Of a stretch of DNA of 64,000 nucleotides, positions 23,706 through 34,489 are shown piece by piece. Location of the stretch: assembly GCA_030549775.1 (NCBI GenBank), contig CM060175.1:102654922-102718921 (forward strand), read 5' to 3'. The position numbers were made by a program, and so were the translations under genes. Each line of letters opens with the position of its first letter. Within the stretch, counting starts at the first letter, position 1. The notes beneath the pieces were generated by a model that made no database searches, was not told the origin of the DNA, and saw nothing but the letters and a program-made list of their open reading frames with translations. This stretch comes from Tamarix chinensis (Eukaryota; Streptophyta; Magnoliopsida; Caryophyllales; Tamaricaceae).

Positions 23706-26053
23706 TCATATAGTCAGATCAAGAGTACTTGTCCCCTTTGCATTAACCTCCTCCCTTTCGATAACATTAATAATCTTATTACCGCCTCCTAGTCCTTCGT
23801 CCTTTCCTTTCAGCTTGTAATTATTTGATAGCGAACATGAAGGCTGCAGCAACGACAATGACAGGCTGCTATCCACCATCCCTTCTTCCTCTTCCCCTAC
23901 GTCGGCCGGAATCAATCCTCGATCGTCTGATCCGGCCCGTGCTTTCTCATCTTCTCTCTTTGGAAGTTTGAGAGATAAGTCCAGATCAATTTGCTCATCA
24001 CGGTGATCGGATTCTGATCCCGCAGCCATTAATCCCCTCTTTCTCTTGAGTGTCCAAGGCATCCTCATGATCTTTTCAAGACTAAGCACCGCAACGTCCG
24101 AGTTCTGTGACACCACGTTATTATTGCTGCTCCTGTTAGTAACCACGCACGGCGCCGCTACAGGAGGCTGTTGTTGCAATATCAGCGGTCGACCGATCCT
24201 CGGCTGCTCCTCTTCATGTTGTCTTATGATATGGCCATTATGACGGTTCAATATTCCAGCTGCAGAGTTGATATCCAGCAGTACTGCTTGTTTTTCGTTG
24301 GTTTTCCGGAGAGAAGAAATAGATAATCCTCGGTCGAAATAATGATTTGGACGAGCAGCAGCAGCAGCAGCAGCCGCCTCATGATGATGATGATGATGTA
24401 CCGGTGCATTATTGATGGTGCCGTAGGCGCAACTGCCTCCAAATATCCTGCTGCTCTCGGACGTGATTGAGCTATTTAGTAGTAGTCCACCAGCAGCTGC
24501 CCTCATACGATGATGGTGATCGACGTTAACGTTGGTGCTTCGGCTGGAATGATTATTCACCATCTGCTTCTGCTGGGTACCGCTTCTCCAAGTATTATTG
24601 ATATACGGATGATGATCTCCAAACCTTTTTTTTTTGTTGGGAAGAAGGGTGGGGGGTAGGCAGAAAGAAAGAGAAAATTATTGTACGGATCCGGATCGAT
24701 CACATGAATACTTGTAAATCTTTATGAATTATTACTAACGAACTATATATTATAACTACCTGAAAGTAGAGCCGGCGGTAGATCTTTGGTTATTATAGCC
24801 TTGGAGCATGGGGAGTTGGCTAAGGTTGTAGATGTTGCGATCTCCACCGCCTTCAAATAGATGTCGACTTTCATCACATAACACTGCATGTATGCCATGT
24901 ATATATATACATATATACACATATCGCTCGTAATTAGTCCCAAGATTAATTAAACACATGACTTGATCGATATCCGTCAGTTAATTACCATCATCAGTAT
25001 GCATGTGTGTTTCATTTGATTGAATTAATTAGAGCCCTAGAAATCTAAATCGATCATCATAGTACGTATAGATTTATCGATCTCTCTCGTAGACGATCAC
25101 GGCCGCAGCAGCGACGACGACAAAACAAAGAAAAAAAATGAAAAAGGTAATAATATATAGCTAGATTGATTTGAATGGTAGCTAGGCTAGATTGAAGTAA
25201 AGACACGTACCTTGGTCTTGATCATCTGCCTTCTTGCTTCTATACATCTGAAGATGACTCTTGACATGAGCTATGCTCAATCCTTTGATGTTCATAAGTT
25301 GAAGAACTAGCTTTGGAGTTGCCCCTGAACACCACCCCCGACCAGGAGGTAAAAAAAAAGAAAAATAGGAATAAATTATATATCATGTAACAATTAATTA
25401 GTAGCATCTAAAATGATCGAATTTAAACCATCGATCACGTATTATATGATCCTTGAAAAGACGAGATCCATACTAGATGTTGGTGATCTTGGATTTTATT
25501 GCTGTGTGAAAATCATGTCTTAATTTACTCTAGTTTGTTCTTACTTCTTTTCAGCAACGTCAATCCAACTATAACTTAATTACTAATTATCAGGCATGAT
25601 TAATCAATCACCCAAACCACAAAAAGGAGAGGAAAAAGGGAAGAAGAAGACAACACTTAATTGTAATCAAAATATCTAAAATTACAAACAATTAATTAGC
25701 ACTTACTCTCTTGTCCTCCAAGTCTTTCAACAGCATGAACAAACCGAAGGTGAAGATCAGGTGTCCAACGAAGCCTTGGCATCTTAGATCGAACATAAGG
25801 CCTAACCGACGATGTGGTACCTGTCTTCTTCCCACGATCATGATCACTGCAGTTATTCTCTTCCACTGTGCTATTGCTGGAGCTTCCTCCATTTCTACTC
25901 CTCTTCCAAATCCCCTCTTGATCATCATCATTCTCATCACTCTTCTTCTTCTTCTTCTTCTTCTTCTTCTTCTTCTTGGTACAAATAATTATTGCACGGC
26001 CGCCCGTTATTCGTTTTTGAACACTCGCTTTGAGTATTGCTGATTCCTTCCAT
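23706..26053 (-). CDS. GARP (G2-like MYB) transcription factor, four exons, frame offset in exon 1
   Basis: Nuclear DNA-binding regulator. Exons: 26053-25707, 25324-25211, 24883-24760 and 24624-23706 (stop 23708-23706), joined by GT...AG introns of 382, 327 and 135 bp with donors GTAAGT, GTACGTG and GTAGTT. Exons 1 and 2 encode one GARP domain at about residues 91-150: VRPYVRSKMPRLRWTPDLH, HAVERLGGQE, then RATPKLVLQLMNIKGLS and AHVKSHLQMYRSKK. Exon 3 gives DRNIYNLSQLPMLQGYN, a motif of the At2g40260/At2g38300-like subgroup. Exon 4 has His and Ala runs, a basic KRKR patch, and two EAR-type repressor motifs, DLDLSLKL (~408) and DSSLSLSL (~446). Full length would be about 500 aa. The problem: the exons total 1,504 nt, one more than a multiple of three. 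The start frame (MEGISNTQSECSKT) runs into the GAA repeat and then TGA, while the GARP domain lies in the next frame, which has no upstream ATG. An in-frame ATG at 26071 adds six residues. This is either a loss-of-function allele or an assembly or sequencing indel. Confidence 0.85.
25941..25977 (-). repeat. GAA/AAG microsatellite in exon 1 at the frame break
   Basis: Twelve TCT units plus one base on the plus strand. Read from the ATG at 26053 it encodes a Glu run and is followed by GAG TGA. Read in the frame of the downstream GARP domain it encodes twelve Lys and continues as SDENDDDQEG. An acidic run followed by DEN/DDD is what related proteins show at this place. The one-base surplus in the gene is most simply located here, where slippage or sequencing error is likely. 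Confidence 0.8.
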
Positions 26054-26073
26054 TAATGAAACTCGATCCATCT

Positions 26074-26700
26074 CCCTATCGATGCTTCCGCTGGATCTAT
26101 CTATGATGACTCAAATATCCAAAGATGGAGTTTCACTTTTTGAGGACAATCGATCCAGCCGAGCTATGGAATTAATATTATTATTAAGAATATGATAATC
26201 GGGTAATAGAAAGGTGATTAGCTAGGGATCCAAAAAGGAAGAGGAAAAAGTTGAGAATTAGCTTCATATATACAAAAACGAGTATATCATGATGCATATA
26301 TCTAAAAGAACATACAAGGGTCTAATTAATTTTGATGGCCGGGGTAGCTAGCTCCCTAGCTTAGAGAGCTAATTAAGAAGCGAAGACCCCCCCCCTTTTT
26401 TTTTTTTTTGGTTGAGGTACGTACGTAGCATCTTCTCTACTATTTCTTGCTTTCTCTCTCTGTCTGTGATCCTATCTCTTTTGATCTTTGGTTCCTCCAC
26501 CCAAGTGAGGTCAGGACAGAAGAGACAGATATAATATTTTAGCAGACAAGGTTAAGGGGCCTCACTAGCTTGGAAATTCCATCAAACATGGGGGGCGGGC
26601 TCTTCACCTATGTTTCTAGCTACACAACAGATTTGTTGTTTGACAGTTTCTATGCAGAAAAAAACAGTGTGGCAACTGAAACCCTAGGCCCCATCTTCGC
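26074..26700 (-). promoter_or_regulatory. Presumed promoter and 5' UTR of the GARP gene
   Basis: This is the region upstream of the ATGs at 26053 and 26071. It holds a homopolymer junction (C run then T run, 26387-26410), a CT-rich plus-strand stretch at 26435-26490, and AT-rich TATA-like strings near 26265-26300. No transcription start or named element can be assigned from sequence alone. Confidence 0.3.
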
Positions 26701-28326
26701 ATTTTAAAACTTACGCGAGGCGGAATACTGTCTCAATTAGACAATTGTGCAATAGGAATAACTTTCCGCATAATTAATTAGTTAATTAATTTCCATTATA
26801 TGTATAAGACCAAAAAAATAAAAAAGAAAGTACCCAAGATGGATCTATTTAATTACCCAATAAGGTTTAATATATAGTGATTAATATCAGGTTTTGAATA
26901 CCAGAGATCCTAAATTTAATTTTTTTTTATTTCTAAATATATTATAATACCTTTATAATGTTGACGCTTATGTGATAATTGATACTTGCCTTCATATATC
27001 CTTTATAAATAATAATAATAATAATAACAATAATTATTACCATTATACTACTTATACAAGAAGGCTCTATTCGGCAATTAATAGCTATTTACATACTCGA
27101 TAACAAACTATATTAACGTTTAGCTAGTAAAAAATTCTATTAGTTTATATGACATTTGTTGTTTGTACGATGATGTATGATATTATTATCTTACAATTGT
27201 ACATGCCAATGAATCAAATGTGCAAATTAACTTTAAGAAGCTAGTTCTAAAACAAGTGAGGTCATAATCTAATTCGAGCTTGGATTACTAAATCAATACC
27301 AAAAGTTATGCAAAATGCTCCTATTTTTATGGTAAATAAGTAAATTCTATTACAAAGAATGTAAACGCGACAACTTAACAATCAATCTCAAGGAAATTCA
27401 AAGGGATATATGTCACATCATCGTAAATTCTATTTATGCATAGCCCCACATGATTGTACATGAGGTTAGTCTACTGGAGTAACGCCAAATATGTATCCGA
27501 AGAACATCACCATCGATCTGGGTCAACACAGAAGATGACACAAGCCAAGCAAAGAGTTACAGTTTACCCAAACCCAAACACAGGACATCCGGTTCCCCTC
27601 AGACTACTAAACTCTAAGGCAATCTATATATTCAAGCCAAACAAAGTTCCTCATTAATTCATGCTGTTAATTGGCTTAGCATCAACATTCAGCTGGATGT
27701 GGGGGTTTGAGCAAAACATCCCGCATAGTATAGAGTTTTGTTACAGCAACTGAACACATCAAAGTGTACTTGATATGCCTCTTCTCTTAGGAAACCAAAA
27801 AACCAACCATTGCTAAAAAAAAAAAAAAACAATAACAACTGGCGCTGCAAGTTGAGAGGATAACATATTTTCCACGAGTTAAATCTTGCACCAACTAAAA
27901 GAAGCAACGAAACCATGCAAAATAAATACATAAATAATAATTATAATAACAACAAGATGTGATAAGCTTTAGCATCGCATGCAAAGATCGATGGCATAAG
28001 ATCCCCTCAAAACATCTTGTGTCTGGGGAAGGCATAGTACTTTCAATTAAACGTAACCAATCATACTAAGGTTGCTATTAGAACGAAAAATCAAAGTGGC
28101 ACACCCTAATAACGAAAAGTAAAAAACCCCCTCCTCATACCCAAGGACCCGTGGTTTTTTTTCCTATTAGAAACTTCAAAGAATTACATATATATATGCA
28201 TAGCGTTTTCTAGGTTTGATTTTAATCCTAGCTAGGGCACAAGCAAAATATTCAAGGCTCTCTTCTATGCATTTAACGACCCTTAAATTTGTTATTACAA
28301 AAGTGTAGGAGGTTTTGGACAAAGAG
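26701..28326. other. Intergenic DNA, no supported gene
   Basis: AT-rich sequence with (AAT)n near 27010-27030 and poly-A near 27816. The 60-80 codon frames here have no domain. Confidence 0.5.
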
Positions 28327-28625
28327 TACACCCCGAGTCGATATGATCATATGAGAGCTATCTTATAGTGCTTTTAGATTTATTGGTTGGCTCCACAGAT
28401 CAAAATATTTCTTTTAACGCGCTTTGTTCTTACTCACGTATTTTTTAAAAAAATTTCAATTTTTTTAAACTTTTCAAGATGGTCACCTATCCTAAAAATT
28501 TTTCACGCCAAGTATACTTAATTGTGGAGTTCTTAGGATGTGATCACTAAAATGATGGTATACTTTGTTTATATAAGAAACTATATCAATCCCTATAACA
28601 CTCCCCTGAATTTTGAGGTGTTATA
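28327..28625 (-). mobile_element. Cassandra-type LTR with 5S rRNA-derived sequence, copy 1
   Basis: Read on the minus strand this ~299-bp unit starts TATAACACCTCAAAATTC. It contains 5S-like phrases: GATCACATCCTAAGAACTCC, ACAATTAAG (5S internal promoter region GCAGTTAAGCGTG) and GGATAGGTGACC (5S GGATGGGTGACC). It ends GACTCGGGGTGTAC. 5S-bearing LTRs are the hallmark of Cassandra TRIM retrotransposons. The ends are mutated and I find no clean target duplication. No second LTR lies alongside, so it is a solo or truncated LTR. Confidence 0.75.
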
Positions 28626-28629
28626 GTAC

Positions 28630-29541
28630 ATGTGTGTGTATTCAAGCTAACTATTTTTAAATGCTTGCATCCGGGGCGCCCCTAAAAGCACGAACATGGT
28701 CGCCCATTTCTGATGGAAGCTTCGATGCAAATACTCCATCCCGATGGCGAACAAATATGATGATAGAGGATCATCTAACAAAAAAGCTTAGTTTTATTTA
28801 TTTATCTAAGCTCTATTTATGGCCATGGAAAAGTATACAATAGACATACAAAGCTATTTAGGCTAAGAAAGTGATCGAGTAGGAAACCTTAAAGGTACTT
28901 TCCAAATCAGAGATGTAAGTATATACTTTTCCATAGCCTAAATAGTACTTATATATATGATTGTTCCAGCTTTATTGTTACGCTCAAAAACTAGCACACA
29001 GAACTTCCTGCCAGAAAAGTTTATCCTACGGATTTGTGAGAGGAAAGGGTTGAAATAGAAAAAGAAAAAAAAGGGCTCGTCTAACCTATGCACTGTCCTC
29101 TACCAAAAGCTTCTCGATCGATATTGGGTGGGTGTGTACGCCCACCATTTTTGTGCAAAGTCAATTGAGGATCAAGCGAGGGCCGGAAAGGTTGTTTCAG
29201 GAATATAATTAATGGAGTAACACTCGCTCGTGAATGAGAGAAGAATCTCTGTTTATCCAGCTCCTTTATAAATAAAATTATTACAAATCCTATGCAGTAT
29301 ATCGACAGAAGTAAGAACTAAAATTATATATCGAACTACCACACCAGTCCATTTTCGCAGCTAGTATAGCGCTAGACAGCAACAGTCCCTAAGCAGGCTC
29401 ATGAGACATTTTTTTTTTTTTAATGTTTGCATAGACAATTTACTCGATGGCACAGTAAAAAAAAAAACAGTAATTGTCAAAGAATGTTTTACTTGGAAAT
29501 TCTTGGTGCGTTGAATTGGCTATGAAAGAAAATTTTAACGC

Positions 29542-29579
<38 letters not shown>

Positions 29580-30294
29580 CGGAGACAAGAAATGAGTAGG
29601 TGATGGCTTCAATCAGCTAGCAAACATATCTCTTTTTCCTACTCCATTTATTTATTTATACGAGACTATGACCTGATAGCTCTCATTTCAATATACTAGT
29701 CCTATTCCAAGGTACGTACTAAAATCATCAACCACATTTAGTAATTTATAATTGAATTAAAAAAATAGAAAAATAATGGCATCAAGTAATTATAGTATAG
29801 TAGAATATTTCTTTGTCTCTTTTGCTTGCGACCTGTGATATTTATTGGACCACCACACTTCTTATTCACGTGAGACATTAGGGGGACAGTTCAATTCAAC
29901 GATGCTATGTCTATGAATATATAGTCGTACTTATTCCTTTTCTGTGCGCAGTTTCAAACTTTCAACTATATATTTACCCTAACGTATCACGGCTGCATAC
30001 AATCTTACGGGAGATTGGGAGTGAATTCACATGGTGGACGAGTACTTACTTAAGTCAATGATCATTCAAGTTGTAATTTCTTGACAACGGCCCATAATTA
30101 TAAATAAATAAGCTGATTACTTGTTGATAAACGTTTTATTTCTAATAATAAATTTCATTTCTATATATATTTTTTTGCTTAGATCATGAGGTGTTTTTAA
30201 AACAAAATCTCTTGATCCGAAAACCACTCCTTTCAAATGAACCCTATGCTTGTAATAATATTAAACAAAAAAAATTGTATTGGAGCCTGGGTAG
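28630..30294. other. Spacer between the two Cassandra LTRs, with a (TA)n microsatellite
   Basis: AT-rich sequence containing an (AT)n run at 29543-29575 and short poly-A/T runs. No coding domain, and no Cassandra internal region is recognisable at either edge. Confidence 0.5.
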
Positions 30295-30599
30295 TGTAAT
30301 ATTCCAATTTGAGCGGAGTGTTATAAGAATTAATATGACTACTTATATCAACATGGTATACTATCTTTTTGGTGATTCTATCCTAAGAACTCTACAGTTA
30401 AGCGTGTTAGTCGTGTAATAATTTTCAGGATTGGTGACTCTCTCGGAAAGTTTCAAAAATTTTTTAATTTTTTTTGGAAAGTGTATGAGTGAGGATAAAG
30501 CGTATTAAAAGGACTCGTGTTGATCTGTAGAGTCTGCTGATCAATCCGAAAGCACTCCAAGGTAGCTTCCGCTTGGTTGTATCGATTCGAGGTGTTATA
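30295..30599 (+). mobile_element. Cassandra-type LTR with 5S rRNA-derived sequence, copy 2
   Basis: A 305-bp unit starts TGTAATATTCCAATTTGAG and ends ATTCGAGGTGTTATA. The 5S-like part reads CCTAAGAACTCTACAGTTAA then GCGTG, and GGATTGGTGACTC. The A-box-like AGTTAAGCGTG is better kept than in copy 1. The flanks GGTAG (30290-30294) and GATAG (30600-30604) match at four of five bases, consistent with an aged target duplication of a solo LTR. It aligns along its length with the reverse complement of 28327-28625. Confidence 0.8.
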
Positions 30600-30604
30600 G
30601 ATAG

Positions 30605-32099
30605 AATAAAATATAACAAAGTACGGAAATGGTAATTGAATAAAAAATTGTGCTTTTAACAAGGTTAATTTGGAGAGATCAAGATGTATATAAATATGTG
30701 AACTCAATTTTACTTCTCTATGAAAATTCTACCAACCCCTTAATTAGCTACTAATTAACATATCTTTGTTTTTGAACAATTAACATAGAGGATATTGCAT
30801 CAGATAAAGTTTGGTTTAGTGATAAACATCAACTTCTGAATAGATATTAGAGATTTTAGATTCGAATGTCCTTCCTTCACATTTCAAAATTATAGTGACT
30901 TTGTGTTGTTGCTACTTATATAAATCATATATCATGTATTTAGGGTTATTAAATGTAAACTAATAAATAGGTATATACATGGAGTACATGACTAGTAAAT
31001 AATTGCATGGTACATATATAAGACGAGCAAAATCGCATACACATGAAGATGATCTCCATGCACTGACAATTTGTCTAGGCATGAAGAAGATCTTCATCTG
31101 CATTTTTTTCCTTTCGAGATACGACATGCATATATACACATGATGAAGAAAGGCATGGGCCGTATGGCAATTGACAATTGGCGATTGGCGTTTGGCAAAC
31201 GTACATATATATTCAGCTGTAAACAGTTGGCGGAGAAGTGTCAAGAGCTGCGAAGAACATCGCCCTAATCTTCATTCTTTCCACGTGAGACGTAGGACGA
31301 GGTATGCAGATCAATATTTATTTTTATTTATTTTATATTTTATTATTATTATTTTTTCATTCTTATATTGGTACACTGCAGGGAGATCATGACAACTTAC
31401 AGAGAGGAGAAAAGAAAGGTTGAAAATATTTCTACGTCTTTTCTACCTACAACACGCATCCTATACTTTTTTGAGTTTTGATATATATATATATATATAT
31501 ATATATATGGAATAACGTAAATTTAATGGATCCAAAGTAAAATAAAAACTAATAAGATGATGAATAATTAATAAATCATTCATAAAATGGAATATTTGAG
31601 GTAAAAATAGAGAGATCTTTATTCATATTTTTATGTAATTATAAAATAACTAAATAAATTATTCAACCAATTATATAAAACTACAATTCTCTAACAACGT
31701 AGAATTTTATGGAGTAGAAAAAGAAATGAGCTCACACAGCTTGACGGTTAGAATTTGTTCATATATTTTTTTATAACAGAAAAAATCTTATGGACCAAAA
31801 ATGCGTGTTTAAGAAATAAAAAAAAAATACGATACCCTCGTGTTTATTTCCTTTTTCTAGACTTTTTTTTCCCAAAACTCACATCAACATATTTTGTAAA
31901 TAAACACGACTCGTTTTAATAAACACAGGGCCCCTATGTTTATCATAGAAATCACAATTCTACATTAAATTTCTCCAACACCCGCATGAATTAACATAAT
32001 GTTATGTTATGTATCAAATACCAAGTCAAATCTCATCATTTTCCACTTAGATGAAGTATTTATGACGCATGACATGTAAAGACATCTACAAAAAATCCT
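30605..32099. other. Intergenic DNA, (TA)n microsatellite, possible 3' LTR remnant
   Basis: Contains an (AT)n run at 31480-31508 and no supported gene. The last few hundred bases (about 31800-31980, with GGGCCCC and repeated AAACACG phrases) lie just downstream of the copia remnant that ends near 32100 and may be its decayed 3' LTR. Confidence 0.35.
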
Positions 32100-34485
32100 T
32101 AGCCTAACAAAGGACCTCATGGCCTATGAACACTAAACAAGTTCGAGAAACATTCGAACTTACCCATGGTCAGTGGCTTTGTTAGCATATTGGACGGATT
32201 ATCAAAAGTATCCACTTTCTCTAATATAACCTTTTCGGCAACAACATTGCCTTAGATAAAGTGATATCTGAAGTCAATATGCTTTGTTTGACGATGGAAA
32301 AAATTCTAATTCTTCGCTAAACATGTAGCACTATGGCCATCACCTTGAACAACTAGAGCACCATAACCAAACCCCAACTAACGTACTAAACTACAAATGC
32401 GCACAACTTCCTAGAAAACCTTATTCATAGCCATATACTCTATCTTAGTAGTAGATAAGGTCGTCACCTCCTATAAAGATGACAACATTACATTAGATAA
32501 AGTGATACGTGATGTCAATATGTTTTGTTTGATGATGGAAAGGATTCTAATTCTTCACTAAACATATAACACTATGGCTATCACTTCAAACAACTGGAGC
32601 ATAATGACCAAACCCCAACTCATGTACTAAACTACCAAGGCACACAACTTCTTGAAAATCCTTAATCATAGCCATATACTCTATCTTAGTAGTGGATAAG
32701 GTCCTCAATTCCTATAAGGAAGACCTCCAATTAATAGCTGAACTAATAAGATAACAAAATATATCCACCGGTGGATCTCCTTTTATGAAGTTCTCCACCA
32801 TAATCAGAGTCCACGAACCCAACCAACGAATCAGCTAATCTCCCATACTTTGTACAAGCTGATGTCGTACCCTCTAAGTAACTCAAAATCTACATCACTA
32901 TTTACTAGTGAGCTTTCTCAGATTTTCCATAAATCGATTTACTACATTAATAGCTTAAGCGATATCAGGTTGGGTACATGCCATATCGTACATGATACAA
33001 TCAACAATATTCGAATATGGAATAGTAGCCATGAACTCCACTTCATTTTTGGATTTGGTACAATCCAAAGTTGATAATATAAAGTGAGTAGCCAATGGAG
33101 TGCTCACCGTATTGGCATCTATCGTATAAATCCTCTCCAACACCTTGTTCACATAAGATTCTTATGACAAGTACAAAAACTTCTACTCATAGTCTCTTAT
33201 GATTTCCATGCCAAGTGTCCTCTTTACAACTCAAGATCCTTCATATCAAAATCACTATTCAACATTATCTTTACCTTATCAACATTAGACATATCTTTTA
33301 TTGCAATAAGCATGTTATCAACATATAGAAAAATATACATAAGTGAGCCTCCCACCATCTCCTTCAAGTACACACATCTATCATACTCACTCCTAGAGAA
33401 ACCATGCTCAAGTATAAATTATCAAATCATTTATCACTACCTAGGAGTTTGCTTCAGAGCATATAATGACCTCTTCAATAGGCACACATAATCATGCATC
33501 TCCTCAACAACAAACCCATTATGATGTCCCATATAAATATCCTCCTTGAGCTCGCAATGTAAAAATGCAGTTCCAACATTCAAGTCCTCCAACTTTAGAT
33601 CATGTATAGCCATAAATTTAAGTAAAGTATGAATAGAAACATGTCTAACCATAGGAGAAAGTACCTTATTATAGTCCACACTTGAAATCTAACCTAGTCC
33701 ATTTGCAACTAAATAAGCCTTGTGCCTTGGTCTCTTAACCCATGAAGCTCTTGTTTGAAATTGAACACCTATTTGTAATCAATAATATTTTTCTTCCTAG
33801 GCGCCTTTACAAGTTTCCATGTTTGATTCTTTAATAAGGACTATGTCTCCTCTTCCATAGCAACACACCACTTAGAAGAATCAGAATTCTCAATAGCCTC
33901 TGAGAATGATGTTGGCTCATGCACATCAATAATAGTCTTTGCACTATTTAAATCATAGCTAACAAATTCTTTAAAACCATACCTAAATGGAGGCTTAACA
34001 ATCCTCCATGCTATACCTAGAGCAACGCCCCTTTACTCCTCCTATTTCTTGGATCCACCCACTTCAAAAACATTGGGTCTATCAGAAAGATATATGTCAT
34101 CTAACTCAACCTCAACCTCTACCTCAACCTTTGTCTAACCTAAAGCACTATTTTACTCCAATTCCTTAAATACACCATCATAAGACTCATTCTTCTAGAG
34201 TAATACATACTCATTGAAGATAACATCCATATTAGTCAAGCACTTGAATACAGTTGGGTTCCATAAGCTGTACCCCTTCACTCTGGATGTAAAGCCAAGA
34301 AAGATACACTTTTTGGCTCTTGACTCAATTTTACCTCCATTCACATAAATGTAAGTAGGACAACCAAAAGGCATGCAGATTAAAGTAATTAGCTGGCTTA
34401 CCATACCACAAATCCCTAGGTGTCTTTAACTCAATGGACTAATTTGGTAATCGGGTCACTAGGTATGCTACCATGTGAATTTCCT
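32100..34485 (-). pseudogene. Decayed Ty1/copia pol (Tnt1-like): integrase C-terminus, RT, RNase H
   Basis: Reading down the minus strand, the order is: an integrase C-terminal region (LWYGKPANYFNLHAFGCPTY, KKCIFLGF, VKGYSLWNP) at 34430-34195; RT at 33679-33437 (YNKVLSPMVRHVSIHTLL, LNVGTAFLHCELKEDIYM, RSLYALKQTPR); the RT/RNase H connection at 33152-32955 (DCIMYDMACTQPDIA); and RNase H down to about 32120 (NPSNMLTKPLTMGKFE). Frames are broken by stops and indels, so it is dead. It lacks gag, protease and the integrase core, and joins a different copia family at about 34490. RNase H carries a 241-bp tandem duplication. Confidence 0.85.
32241..32725. repeat. 241-bp tandem duplication within the RNase H remnant
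   Basis: Units 32241-32481 and 32482-~32725 both start ACAACATT(G/A)C(C/A)TTAGATAA, run through GTCAATATG(C/T)TTTGTTTGA, and end at TAGTAG(A/T)GGATAAGGTC-like sequence. They differ at roughly one base in ten, so the duplication is old. Confidence 0.85.
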
Positions 34486-34489
34486 TAAC

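Noticed and set aside
24046..24243. Plus-strand ORF opposite exon 4
   Set aside because: It is antisense to the GARP coding exon and has no domain of its own.
25711..26043. Plus-strand 110-codon ORF with a long Leu run
   Set aside because: It is antisense to exon 1 of the GARP gene, and the Leu run is the complement of the GAA/AAG repeat.
28327..30599. Functional 5S rRNA genes
   Set aside because: Only part of the 5S sequence is present, with mutations, embedded in LTR-type units with TGTAA...TTATA ends; Cassandra LTRs explain it better.
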